From Halorussus salilacus (GTDB lineage: Archaea > Halobacteriota > Halobacteria > Halobacteriales > Haladaptataceae): 64,000 nucleotides of DNA. The notes beneath the pieces were generated by a model, which was given only the letters and a program-made list of their open reading frames with translations, had not been told where the DNA came from and did no database searches. The position numbers were made by a program, and so were the translations under genes. The stretch lies in the NCBI RefSeq assembly GCF_024138125.1, contig NZ_CP099993.1, positions 2,914,001 to 2,978,000 of the forward strand, given 5' to 3'. This document shows positions 23,474 through 30,843 of the stretch, piece by piece (positions within the stretch are counted from its first letter, which is position 1; every line of letters starts with the position of its first letter).

Positions 23474-24045
23474 CCGACGTCCGCGAGGACGTGCTGGCGG
23501 AACTCGAAAACAGGGACGACACCCTCCGGCTCGACGACTTCGTCCGAATCATCGAATCCCACCACGCGACCCGCCGGGGGGCGACCGACGGGGACGACCG
23601 GAGTATCGACCGCGGACCCCGAGGCGTCGACCGCGAGACGCTCGCGGCGTACGCCGAGGCGGTGCGGTTCGACGTGGACCTCGCGGCGCTCGACGACCGG
23701 GTGGTCGACAGCGACGACTGGGTGGAGGGCGGGCGCTTCTACGACTTCGGCGGCGACCGCATCAGCGTCTACCCGCCCGACTGGCACGACGCCATCGCCG
23801 ACACCGACGACATCCGCCATGTGGTTCGGGTGATACAGGACGAGACCACCGAGGTCGAGGGCGACCACTGGGGAGCGGTCACCGAGGACCGCGGCGTCCC
23901 GGAGGAGAAGGTCTTCCGCGTGGCCGAGACGGTCGCGGGAATCGACCGCGAGGCGGCGCGCGAACAGATAAAGGAACTGCGTCAGTCCGGAGAAATCGAG
24001 GAGTTCGCGTCCCAAAACCGGAACCCGACCATCCGCCTGTCGTAG
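23470..24045 (+). CDS. Conserved haloarchaeal protein of unknown function
   Basis: A 191-residue acidic soluble protein. The C-terminal third (Gly-Val-Pro-Glu-Glu-Lys-Val-Phe-Arg-Val-Ala-Glu... Ile-Lys-Glu-Leu-Arg-Gln-Ser-Gly-Glu-Ile) looks like a winged-helix-type segment in which the last strand ends Pro-Thr-Ile-Arg-Leu. DNA binding is only a guess. The ATG at 23470 overlaps the stop of a short upstream frame; an alternative start at 23452 would add six residues. Confidence 0.7.
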   Translation: MTDVREDVLAELENRDDTLRLDDFVRIIESHHATRRGATDGDDRSIDRGPRGVDRETLAAYAEAVRFDVDLAALDDRVVDSDDWVEGGRFYDFGGDRISVYPPDWHDAIADTDDIRHVVRVIQDETTEVEGDHWGAVTEDRGVPEEKVFRVAETVAGIDREAAREQIKELRQSGEIEEFASQNRNPTIRLS

Positions 24046-24089
24046 CTCGCAAGAAGGTTTATTACCCACTCCGTCCTACCACCACATGG

Positions 24090-24413
24090 ATGGCCCCTGT
24101 TAGCACACCACCCATCGAACAGGCGCGGTCTATCTTCACCGACCTAGGCTACGCCGTGTCCGGCGACGACGGCGGCGAGTTCCGGGCCGAGCGAAAGTGG
24201 CGTTCCGTCCGGGTCACGGCGATGGCCGATTCGGACGAGACGCCGGACGACGGCGACATGCGCTGTTTCGTAACGTGGGAGGAGTACGCGTCCGAACTCC
24301 GGCGACGACTTCGACATCTCGATCCGGAGTACGAGTGGGCGATAATCGGTGTCAGGGAGTGTGGCGACTACGAGGTAACGCGCGCACCGCCGAGCGTGGC
24401 TCCGGCGGTCTGA
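24090..24413 (+). CDS. Small conserved haloarchaeal protein
   Basis: A 107-residue protein with a mixed alpha/beta pattern: Ala-Arg-Ser-Ile-Phe-Thr-Asp-Leu-Gly-Tyr, then Phe-Arg-Ala-Glu-Arg-Lys-Trp, Met-Arg-Cys-Phe-Val-Thr-Trp-Glu and Trp-Ala-Ile-Ile-Gly-Val. I recognise no function. The start is ATG at 24090; an ATG four bases earlier leads to an early stop. An A/T-rich AAGAAGGTTTATTACC at about 24050-24065 is a plausible TATA region. A 38-bp perfect palindrome follows its stop. Confidence 0.7.
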   Translation: MAPVSTPPIEQARSIFTDLGYAVSGDDGGEFRAERKWRSVRVTAMADSDETPDDGDMRCFVTWEEYASELRRRLRHLDPEYEWAIIGVRECGDYEVTRAPPSVAPAV

Positions 24414-24422
24414 GGTCCCCGC

Positions 24423-24460
24423 CGACCGATTCGGGCGACCGCGGTCGCCCGAATCGGTCG
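24423..24460. terminator. 38-bp perfect palindrome with following T-rich repeats
   Basis: CGACCGATTCGGGCGACCG is followed directly by its exact reverse complement. Downstream, GGTCGATTTTCGCGGTCG-type direct repeats (24455-24473 and 24491-24509) supply T-runs. It sits between the convergent ends of the 24090-24413 gene and the aminotransferase gene, where a bidirectional terminator is expected. No spacer separates the arms, so as RNA it would need to open a few central pairs. Confidence 0.6.
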
Positions 24461-24561
24461 ATTTTCGCGGTCGATTTTTGCAGTCAGAAGCGGTCGATTT
24501 TCGCGGTCGTTCTCGAAGCGAAACGCCGCCGTCTCGAACTCACGAGCGGTCGAGCGTCGCG

Positions 24562-25752
24562 TCAGCGCTCGCCCAGCTTCGCGGCCGTGGCGGCGAGTCC
24601 GGCCTCCACGTCGACGTCCGCGCCCTGCTCGTCGAGCGCGTCGCCGAGCGCGGCCATGAGATACGAGACGTTCCCGGGCCGGGCGGAGTAGCCCATACAG
24701 CCGATGCGGAATATCTCGCCGTCGAGATCGCCGAGCCCGGTGGCGACTTCGAGGTCGTACTGGTCGAGCAGGTAGCCCGTCACGTCGGTGTCCGTGACGC
24801 CCTCGGGCACCCGCACCGCGTTGAGGCTCGGGAGCCAGTAGTCGTCGGGCGCGTTCATCTCCAGCCCCATCGCCTCGACGCCAGCCTTGAGCGCCCCGGC
24901 CATCTCGCGGTGGCGCTCCCAGCGCTCCTCGATGCCCTCCTCGGCCACGAGCCGGAGCGCCTCGCGTAGCGCGTAGACGTTCGTGATGGGCGCGGTGTGG
25001 TGGTACGACCTGTCGTCGCCCCAGTAGCCCTCCAGCAACGAGAGGTCGAGGTACCACGACCGGGCGTCCTCCTCGCGGGAGAGGACCTTCTCCATCGCGC
25101 GGTCGTTGAGCGTGAGCGGGCTCGCGCCCGGCGGACACGACAGGCACTTCTGCGGGCCGGAGTAGGCAACGTCGACACCCCACTCGTCGACCTTCAGTTC
25201 GACGCCGCCAAGCGAGGTGACGGTGTCGGCGATCACGAGCGCGTCGTGGTCGTGGGCCACGTCGGTCAGCTCCGACACCTCCGGCTGGAGGACGCCCGTG
25301 CTGGTCTCGGCGTGGACGAACCCGAACACGTCGGGCTGGTGTTCCTCGAACGCTTCGGCCACGTCGGCGGGGTCGAGGGGTTCGCCCCACGGCGCGTCGA
25401 CGTGGACCACCTCGCCCCCGGCGCGGGTCGCCATCTCCGCCATCCGGCCGCCGAAGTAGCCGTTGGTCGGAACGAGCATCGTGTCGCCCGGTTCGACGAC
25501 GTTGCCGATGGCGGCCTCCATCGCCGCCGACCCGGTACCGGACACCGGAATCGTCCACTTGTTGTCGGTCCGGAAGGTGTACCGCAGGAGGTCCTGGACC
25601 TCGTTCATGACCTCGATGAACGAGGGGTCGAGGTGGCCGACCAGCGGCGTGCTCATCGCCCGAAGCACTCGCGGGTGGACCTCGCTCGGTCCGGGGCCCA
25701 TCAGCGTCCGGTCCGGGGGTGTCAGCTCGCCAACGTCCGGTTTCTCTACCAT
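24562..25752 (-). CDS. Pyridoxal-phosphate class V aminotransferase (alanine-glyoxylate/serine-pyruvate type)
   Basis: A 396-residue fold-type I PLP enzyme. Features are Gly-Pro-Gly-Pro-Ser-Glu at 19-24, Ser-Gly-Thr-Gly-Ser at 71-75, the PLP-nitrogen Asp176 in Ile-Ala-Asp-Thr-Val-Thr-Ser, and the Schiff-base Lys202 in Ser-Gly-Pro-Gln-Lys-Cys-Leu. It converts amino acid/2-oxo acid pairs, most likely alanine or serine with glyoxylate or pyruvate. Haloarchaeal members are often annotated this way without biochemical proof. No partner genes lie next to it. Confidence 0.9.
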   Translation of the reverse strand: MVEKPDVGELTPPDRTLMGPGPSEVHPRVLRAMSTPLVGHLDPSFIEVMNEVQDLLRYTFRTDNKWTIPVSGTGSAAMEAAIGNVVEPGDTMLVPTNGYFGGRMAEMATRAGGEVVHVDAPWGEPLDPADVAEAFEEHQPDVFGFVHAETSTGVLQPEVSELTDVAHDHDALVIADTVTSLGGVELKVDEWGVDVAYSGPQKCLSCPPGASPLTLNDRAMEKVLSREEDARSWYLDLSLLEGYWGDDRSYHHTAPITNVYALREALRLVAEEGIEERWERHREMAGALKAGVEAMGLEMNAPDDYWLPSLNAVRVPEGVTDTDVTGYLLDQYDLEVATGLGDLDGEIFRIGCMGYSARPGNVSYLMAALGDALDEQGADVDVEAGLAATAAKLGER

Positions 25753-26284
25753 GTGAGACGTTACCCCCGCCTCCGACTAAAAGATGTCCACCGGACCGCC
25801 GCGGTTAGCGACCCGTTGCGCGGGGGGTTCCACAGCGTAATACCGCGTTGATGCCGGACGATACGTCGGTAGCCCGAGAAACGGCGACTTTCGGCGTCGA
25901 ATCCGCGAAAACGGTCTGGACCGTTTATTCGTGATGACGGCCTACGGAGATGTAGCCCGACGGATGATACGGGGGCGTCCGGCGGGCGAGAGTTCCCAAC
26001 GACACGACGCGTCGGATCCGCGGACCGAATCCGCGGCGGACCGGCGGACGGCCGAACGCGGTTCGGGGCGCTCGCGCGCGGCACGGGCCAACTGGGGGAG
26101 GTGGCCCGTTCCGGCGCGGGGGCGTCGAACCGCTCCGGGGTCGGTCGTCGGCTGGCTGCTGGCGTTTGCACGGCGTTCCGAGCCGTCGACTACGGCACGG
26201 GAACCGACGACCGCGGCGAGCGGGGTTCGCTCGCCCGAGCGGTCCTGTTTTCGCGGGGGTCCGGGGTGGTCCGACCGGGAAGAG
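25753..26284. other. Intergenic stretch, nothing recognised
   Basis: About 530 nt between the aminotransferase and the YdjM-like gene. An open frame runs through it on the plus strand in frame with the next gene, but its product is Arg-rich and lacks the acidic composition seen in real proteins here. I see no tRNA, repeat or clear hairpin. Confidence 0.5.
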
Positions 26285-26293
26285 GCTTATATC
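26285..26293 (+). promoter_or_regulatory. TATA box for the gene at 26318
   Basis: GCTTATATC lies 25-33 nt before the ATG. This decides the start at 26318/26321 against far-upstream in-frame codons and implies a leaderless mRNA. Confidence 0.7.
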
Positions 26294-26317
26294 TCCGGAG
26301 TGCCAAGGGACGCTCCT

Positions 26318-27256
26318 ATGATGGTCGGCCACGCGATGGTCGCGTTCGCGCTGGCGACCGCCGCGGCGTCCCGGCGGTGGTCCCCGCAGCGAGCGCTTTC
26401 GTTCGGCGTCGTCGCGGCCGCGTTCGCCACGGTCCCCGACGTCGACATGGCCTATGCGGGCGTCGGCCTCGCGCAGGCCGGGGTCGGCGGCGTCTGGGAG
26501 CTGACGTCGGCGTTCTGGGGGAGTTCGACCCTCGTCCACCGCGCGGTGACCCACTCGCTGGTCGTCGGGGCGGTCGCCGCGGTCGCGTTCGCGGCGACCG
26601 CGAGCGACCGCGCCCGGGTCGCCGCGGTCCCGCTCGGGGCCGCGCTGGTGGGCGCGGCGTTCGTCGAGAGCGGCCCGCTCGGGGCCGCGATAATGGGGCT
26701 GTTCGTGCTCGCGGGGGTCGGCGTCGCCGTCGTCGCCGCGGGCACGACCGACCTCGGGCCGCGCGAACTGCTGGTCGCCGCGCTGGTCGGTCTGCTGAGC
26801 CACCCGTTCGGCGACGTTCTGACGGGCGAACCGCCGGGGTTCTTCTACCCCTTCGACCTGCTGGCGTTCGACTCGCGAGTCGTCCTGCTGGGCGACCCGA
26901 CGCTCAATCTCCTCGCGGTGTTCGGGGTCGAACTCGCGACCATCTGGGTCGCGGGGTACGTCTACCTCCGGGCGAACGACGAGCGTCTCCTCGCGCACGT
27001 CGACGCGCGGGCGGCGGTCGGCGCGGCGTACGCCATCGCGGCGCTCGCGCTGCCCGCGCCCACGATGGAGGTCTCGTACCACTTCGTGTTCTCGATACTC
27101 TCGGTCGGTATCGTCGGGGTCGCGCCCCAGTTGCACCCCTCGCGGTCGGTGCTCTCGGCGGAGTGGGACGAGACGATAACGTGGGTGCTGACGGGGCTCG
27201 GGGCCGTCAGCATCGCCGCGCTCGCCTACACCGGAGTGTACGCGTTCGCGGCGTGA
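26318..27256 (+). CDS. Membrane-bound metal-dependent hydrolase, YdjM/DUF457-like
   Basis: A 312-residue protein with about eight helices. Conserved polar residues sit within the membrane region: Val-Gly-His-Ala-Met-Val-Ala-Phe at the N-terminus, Pro-Asp-Val-Asp-Met near 45, His-Arg-Ala-Val-Thr-His-Ser near 76 and Leu-Ser-His-Pro-Phe-Gly-Asp near 160. These match the His/Asp set of the YdjM-type family, proposed to be metal-dependent hydrolases. The start is the first Met after the TATA box. The substrate is unknown. Confidence 0.82.
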   Translation: MMVGHAMVAFALATAAASRRWSPQRALSFGVVAAAFATVPDVDMAYAGVGLAQAGVGGVWELTSAFWGSSTLVHRAVTHSLVVGAVAAVAFAATASDRARVAAVPLGAALVGAAFVESGPLGAAIMGLFVLAGVGVAVVAAGTTDLGPRELLVAALVGLLSHPFGDVLTGEPPGFFYPFDLLAFDSRVVLLGDPTLNLLAVFGVELATIWVAGYVYLRANDERLLAHVDARAAVGAAYAIAALALPAPTMEVSYHFVFSILSVGIVGVAPQLHPSRSVLSAEWDETITWVLTGLGAVSIAALAYTGVYAFAA

Positions 27257-27290
27257 CCGGTGGGGACCCGTTCGCGTCGCGGTCGGTCGC

Positions 27291-27330
27291 GACCGACCGC
27301 GACCGACCGCGACCGACCGCGACCGACCCG
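27291..27330. repeat. Short tandem repeat, 10-bp unit
   Basis: GACCGACCGC is repeated three times (27291-27320) and once more with a change (GACCGACCCG). Related CCGTCCGGACCG/CCGTCTGGACCG blocks follow up to about 27370. It lies between two plus-strand genes. Confidence 0.8.
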
Positions 27331-27414
27331 TCCGGACCGCCCCGTCTGGACCGACCCGTCCAGACCGACCGCTGACCACGACTTTCTTGTACTCCGGGTG
27401 AGAATCCGCGTGGT

Positions 27415-28035
27415 ATGGCCAAACGCGTCACCCGACTCGACAGCGTGGTCGAGGACGAGCGCGCGAACGCCGCGCTCGGATGGGTGCTCGTCGTGTTCAT
27501 CCTGCTGGTCGCCGTCGAGAGCCTGCTCGGGGGCGACCTGCTCTGGGCCGGATTCGCGGCGTTCGTCGCGGGCGTGGCGCTCGTGCCCGCGGTCGTCCAC
27601 CGGACGGCGACGATGATGCTCCCGTGGGAGGTGCTCGCGCTCGCGGCGCTCCCGATTCTCGGGCGCACGCTGGCGACGGTGGTGCTCACCTCGCGGGTCG
27701 CGACCTACCTCTCGGTGGCGGCGCTGGCGCTCATCGTCGCGGTCGAACTCCATCTGTTCACGACGGTCAAGATGACCCACTGGTTCGCGGTGCTGTTCGT
27801 CGTCATCGCCACCATCGCCGCCGCGGGCGTGTGGGCGGTCGTCCAGTGGCTCTCGGACGTGTACCTCGGCACCGCGTTCATAGAGAACGAGCACCGCCTG
27901 ATGTGGGACTTCGTGGCGGCGACCGCGGTCGGCGGGCTGGCGGGCGTGATATTCGAGTGGTACTTCCGGCGGTTCGCGCGACTGGACTCGCGTCTGCCCG
28001 ACGATGTCGGCGAGAAGGCGGGTGAGACCGAATGA
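27415..28035 (+). CDS. Polytopic membrane protein of unknown function
   Basis: A 206-residue protein with about five helices between residues 20 and 185 and an acidic C-terminal tail. A Trp-Asp-Phe-Val-Ala-Ala-Thr...Phe-Glu-Trp-Tyr-Phe-Arg-Arg-Phe motif ends the last helix. It overlaps the next membrane protein gene by ATGA, so the two are likely a pair in one complex or pathway. I recognise no family. Confidence 0.78.
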   Translation: MAKRVTRLDSVVEDERANAALGWVLVVFILLVAVESLLGGDLLWAGFAAFVAGVALVPAVVHRTATMMLPWEVLALAALPILGRTLATVVLTSRVATYLSVAALALIVAVELHLFTTVKMTHWFAVLFVVIATIAAAGVWAVVQWLSDVYLGTAFIENEHRLMWDFVAATAVGGLAGVIFEWYFRRFARLDSRLPDDVGEKAGETE

Positions 28036-28694
28036 GGATACGCGACAGGCTCCGGGTCTCCGATAGACGCCAGCGGCAGTTGACCCGCGTCATGGAGGTG
28101 TGTCTCGTCGGCGTCTTCTTCATCGGTCTGGACCGGGGCAACCCCGGCGTCGTCGTCAACGCCGGAATCGCGTTTCTGGTCACGTTCCTGCCCGCGGTAC
28201 TCGAACGCGACTACGACATCCCGATGGACGCCGGGCTCACCCTCTGGATCACCACCGCGGTGTTCCTCCACGCGGTCGGGACGCTCGGGCCGTACAGTTC
28301 GCGGATGACCGTTCTCGGCATCGGCTGGGACAACGTCACCCACACCCTGTCGGCGTCGCTGGTGGCCGCCATCGGCTACTCGACCGCGCGCGCCATCGAC
28401 CGCCACATCGACGACGTTCACCTCCCGCCGAAGTTCATGTTCGTGTTCATCCTGCTGTTCGTCCTCGCGTTCGGCGTCGTCTGGGAGGTCCTCGAGTTCG
28501 CCATCGGCGAGGCGGCCGCGATGTTCGGGACCGGCACGGTGTTGACCCAGTACGGCCTCGAAGACACCATGAAGGACCTCATGTTCAACACGGTCGGCGG
28601 CATCATCGTCGCGGTCTGGGGGACCGCCTACCTCACCGACGTGGTGGGCGCGCTAGAGGAGCACCTCGACGGGCGCGACCAGCGGGCCGACTGA
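28032..28694 (+). CDS. Polytopic membrane protein, YjdF/DUF2238-like
   Basis: A 220-residue protein with about six helices. Polar residues in the membrane region include Gly-Trp-Asp-Asn-Val-Thr-His-Thr-Leu-Ser (about 100-109), Val-Trp-Glu-Val-Leu-Glu-Phe (about 152-158) and Asp-Thr-Met-Lys-Asp-Leu-Met-Phe-Asn-Thr-Val-Gly-Gly (about 178-190). This Asp/His...Glu-x-x-Glu...Asp-x-x-x-Asp...Asn-x-x-Gly pattern is like the YjdF/DUF2238 family, whose function is unknown. Translation is coupled to the preceding gene. Confidence 0.75.
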   Translation: MRIRDRLRVSDRRQRQLTRVMEVCLVGVFFIGLDRGNPGVVVNAGIAFLVTFLPAVLERDYDIPMDAGLTLWITTAVFLHAVGTLGPYSSRMTVLGIGWDNVTHTLSASLVAAIGYSTARAIDRHIDDVHLPPKFMFVFILLFVLAFGVVWEVLEFAIGEAAAMFGTGTVLTQYGLEDTMKDLMFNTVGGIIVAVWGTAYLTDVVGALEEHLDGRDQRAD

Positions 28695-28705
28695 ACCGGG
28701 TTCGG

Positions 28706-28768
28706 CCGGTGACACAGTCCACGGTGAATCTGCCGGTGACACAGTCCACGGTGAATCGGCCGGTGAAC
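28706..28768. repeat. Tandem 27-bp repeat, 2.3 copies
   Basis: CCGGTGACACAGTCCACGGT continues as GAATC and is repeated at 28706 and 28733, with a partial third unit at 28760. It sits just before structured element copy B. Confidence 0.85.
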
Positions 28769-28776
28769 CATTCTCC

Positions 28777-28908
28777 CGGGTGGGACTGAAAGGGGCCGCC
28801 CGCTCGCGTTCTACGTGGTCGCCTGCGCGACCCCTATCCGCGCCGCGCGGTGCGGGAAGGCGCGGATATGTCGCGTCAGCGACCGCGAGCGGGCGGGGGC
28901 TTTCGAGG
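28777..28908 (+). ncRNA. Candidate structured RNA element, copy B
   Basis: It begins CGGGTGGGACTGAAAGGGGC and ends GGGCGGGGGCTTTCGAGG, as copy A does on the minus strand at 9642-9777. The outer stem pairs GCCGCCCGCTCGCG with CGCGAGCGGGCGG. The inner stem pairs CTGCGCGAC and ATCCGCGCC with GGCGCGGAT and GTCGCGTCAG. Compared with copy A both arms of each stem have changed in step. It lies on the same strand as the dodecin gene, 127 nt upstream of its ATG. It may be an independent small RNA or a dispersed palindromic element. Confidence 0.5.
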
Positions 28909-29035
28909 TCTGCGTTGCTGTGTTTCCTTCCGAACTCCCGGTACGAACCCAGCGCAGACGCGCAGAACTCCCGGTGAGAGCGATTCCTATCGGGCGAGTA
29001 ACTTTACATTCCTGTGCGCCGAACTGACACGCGCT

Positions 29036-29236
29036 ATGGTCTTCAAGAAGATCACGCTCATCGGCACGAGCCCCGAGAGCTTCGACGAGGCGGCAGACGA
29101 CGCCATCGACCGCGCGGAAGCGACGCTGGACAACATCAAGTGGGTCGAGGTCGACGAACTCGGCGTCGAACTCGCGAGCGTCGAGGACCGCGAGTATCAG
29201 GCAGAGGTCACGGTGGCGTTCGAACTGGAGGAGTAA
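29036..29236 (+). CDS. Dodecin (flavin-binding protein)
   Basis: A 66-residue protein starting [16 protein letters not shown] and containing Ala-Ile-Asp-Arg-Ala-Glu-Ala-Thr-Leu and Trp-Val-Glu-Val. This is very like the Halobacterium salinarum dodecin, a 12-mer that stores riboflavin and lumichrome, with the flavin stacked on the conserved Trp (residue 36 here). An A/T-rich AACTTTACATT at 29000-29010 lies 26-36 nt before the ATG and is the likely TATA region. Confidence 0.95.
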   Translation: MVFKKITLIGTSPESFDEAADDAIDRAEATLDNIKWVEVDELGVELASVEDREYQAEVTVAFELEE

Positions 29237-29302
29237 CCTCGCACCCGAACGTCTTCGGCCCGCGGCGTCAACGTTAACATCCCGGACGAGAAAGGGTGGA
29301 GT

Positions 29303-29671
29303 ATGAGTACCGATACCGCCCCCGACGCCGACCCCACGCCCAAAATCGAGGTGACCGAGACCGCGGCCGAGAAGGCGCTCGCGCTCCTCGACAGCGAGGA
29401 CCTCGACGCCGACGAGGCCGGACTCCGACTCTTCGTCCAGCAGGGCGGCTGTGCTGGCCTCTCCTACGGGATGCGATTCGACGAGGCACCGGAGGAGGAC
29501 GACACCATCTACGAGCACCACGAGCTGCGGGTGTTCGTCGACCCCGCGAGCCTCAACTACATCGAGGGGAGCGTCGTCGACTTCGAGGAGGGCCTGCAGG
29601 GCGCGGGCTTCCACGTCGAGAATCCGAACGTGGTCAGCGAGTGCGGGTGCGGCGAGAGCTTTAGGACGTAG
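29303..29671 (+). CDS. HesB/IscA/ErpA-type iron-sulfur cluster carrier
   Basis: A 122-residue A-type carrier. The three conserved cysteines are in Gly-Gly-Cys-Ala-Gly-Leu-Ser-Tyr-Gly (about residue 50) and Cys-Gly-Cys-Gly-Glu-Ser-Phe near the C-terminus. Such proteins accept Fe-S clusters from a scaffold and deliver them to apo-enzymes; SdhB and GlpC in this window are possible clients, but no link is shown. The N-terminal 14 residues are acidic and unconserved. Confidence 0.92.
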   Translation: MSTDTAPDADPTPKIEVTETAAEKALALLDSEDLDADEAGLRLFVQQGGCAGLSYGMRFDEAPEEDDTIYEHHELRVFVDPASLNYIEGSVVDFEEGLQGAGFHVENPNVVSECGCGESFRT

Positions 29672-29771
29672 AATCGGAGGTCTCCGTTTTCGGGCACGGT
29701 CCTTTCGAGGAGTATCGATAGCTAGCGGGTTCGGAATCGTCGAGTCGCCATCCGACGGTCCGAACGCTGGC

Positions 29772-29945
29772 GCTAGCTACTCCCGGTACCGAGGAGAAAC
29801 AGCGACCGCACAGCATCGCAACCGCACAGCACCGCCACCGCACCGCGCCCCGTTCCTCCCCGCGTGCGTCTGCGCTCGCACCGCGAGCGCAGACGCGGCG
29901 CATCCTGTGGTCGGTGAAGATGCGCGAAACCGTAGGGAGTGACCA
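29772..29945 (+). repeat. Dispersed intergenic element, copy 3 (diverged)
   Basis: GCTAGCTACTCCCGGTACC at 29772-29790 is identical to 18636-18654. It is followed by GAGGAGAA, ACCGCAC-type micro-repeats, then TCCTCCCCG and a hairpin (TGCGTCTGCGCTCG / CGAGCGCAGACGC). The right half differs from copies 1 and 2. It occupies the gap after the HesB gene. The 120 nt beyond, up to 30065, are A/T-richer and hold nothing I recognise. Confidence 0.6.
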
Positions 29946-30065
29946 CGTTGAAATCCTCTAGATCTGATCGGTTTCAGTAGGCATGCTGAATCTATGGTGC
30001 GTACCTCTTAGTGCTCACCAGCGGTCAAGGGAGTTATTTTACCACTAAACCAGGCCAAAGATTGA

Positions 30066-30638
30066 ATGGGATGGAATTGGAACACGACTACTGTGTCAAG
30101 TCAGAACACCAAAAAATCGTTTTCCAACGAAGGTGCAACAATCGTACTCCACCGTAATAACCCCGACCTCCCTCAGTCTACTTGCCGCGAGCTCACTCAG
30201 AGGGGTATCGGTGTCGTTGATTTCGGGATGGGAACGAATTTAGACCCCGACGACAGCGACAACGCGGCTGAAACCCGAAGCAAAAATACACTTCGACGGA
30301 TTTCGGCCGGTGGTGCCTATGGGGCAATCCATGTCAAGGGCCTTGATATCGTCGTGGTCGGGTACGCAGCGCCCCGAGCAATCCGGTTCTTCGAACTGGA
30401 GAATGTTGACGGAGAGGTACGCACGTACCCCGGTTTCCAGTTTGAACGGTTCGGCGAAGTTCCAGAAGGTGGCGATGGGGTCTTTGAACGACTCGACACG
30501 GCGATTGGGAATCGGACAAACAAGCCCACTCTCTATGAACCTGACGAAGGGACACCGGACCGGCCGGGAATTGAGACGATTCCAGAGGCGTTCATTGAAC
30601 TAGATAGAATGGGACGGCTCCGCCGACCAATCAAGTGA
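30066..30638 (+). CDS. Orphan protein in a low-GC insert
   Basis: A 190-residue soluble protein that I do not recognise. Its DNA is clearly lower in GC than its surroundings and uses AT-rich codons rare elsewhere in the window, which suggests recent transfer. Visible features are an N-terminal Ile-Val-Leu-His-Arg-Asn-Asn, a central Val-Val-Asp-Phe-Gly-Met-Gly-Thr-Asn, then Ala-Ile-His-Val-Lys-Gly-Leu-Asp-Ile-Val-Val-Val-Gly-Tyr and an acidic C-terminal half. There is no signal or membrane helix. Flanks on both sides (29946-30065 and 30639-30800) are also AT-rich. ATG at 30066 is used; a GTG at 30090 is possible. Confidence 0.6.
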   Translation: MGWNWNTTTVSSQNTKKSFSNEGATIVLHRNNPDLPQSTCRELTQRGIGVVDFGMGTNLDPDDSDNAAETRSKNTLRRISAGGAYGAIHVKGLDIVVVGYAAPRAIRFFELENVDGEVRTYPGFQFERFGEVPEGGDGVFERLDTAIGNRTNKPTLYEPDEGTPDRPGIETIPEAFIELDRMGRLRRPIK

Positions 30639-30802
30639 ACTATCCAGTATGTGTTGACAGGAAGTATCTATTATCTGGGGAGGGGAGACAGTGCTTTCCT
30701 GCCCCCAATTAGGGCAGTACTATATCTCTGACGCCAATTATCGATTGTACGGGATAGTGAATACATCCTCTTTATTCAGCACGCGAGTACTCCCAACCGT
30801 GA

Positions 30803-30824
30803 GGGTTTTAGTTAGCGAAAACCC
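30803..30824 (-). terminator. Hairpin after hisD
   Basis: On the minus strand GGGTTTT is followed by an eight-base loop and AAAACCC, about 20 nt past the hisD stop. The stem has an A/T-rich base. It is a plausible 3'-end signal. Confidence 0.4.
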
Positions 30825-30843
30825 CCGAAATCCCGTGCTCGCC

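Noticed and set aside
25931-26317. Long N-terminal extension of the YdjM-like gene
   Set aside because: The extension is Arg/Ser-rich and a good TATA box lies between it and the internal ATG at 26318.
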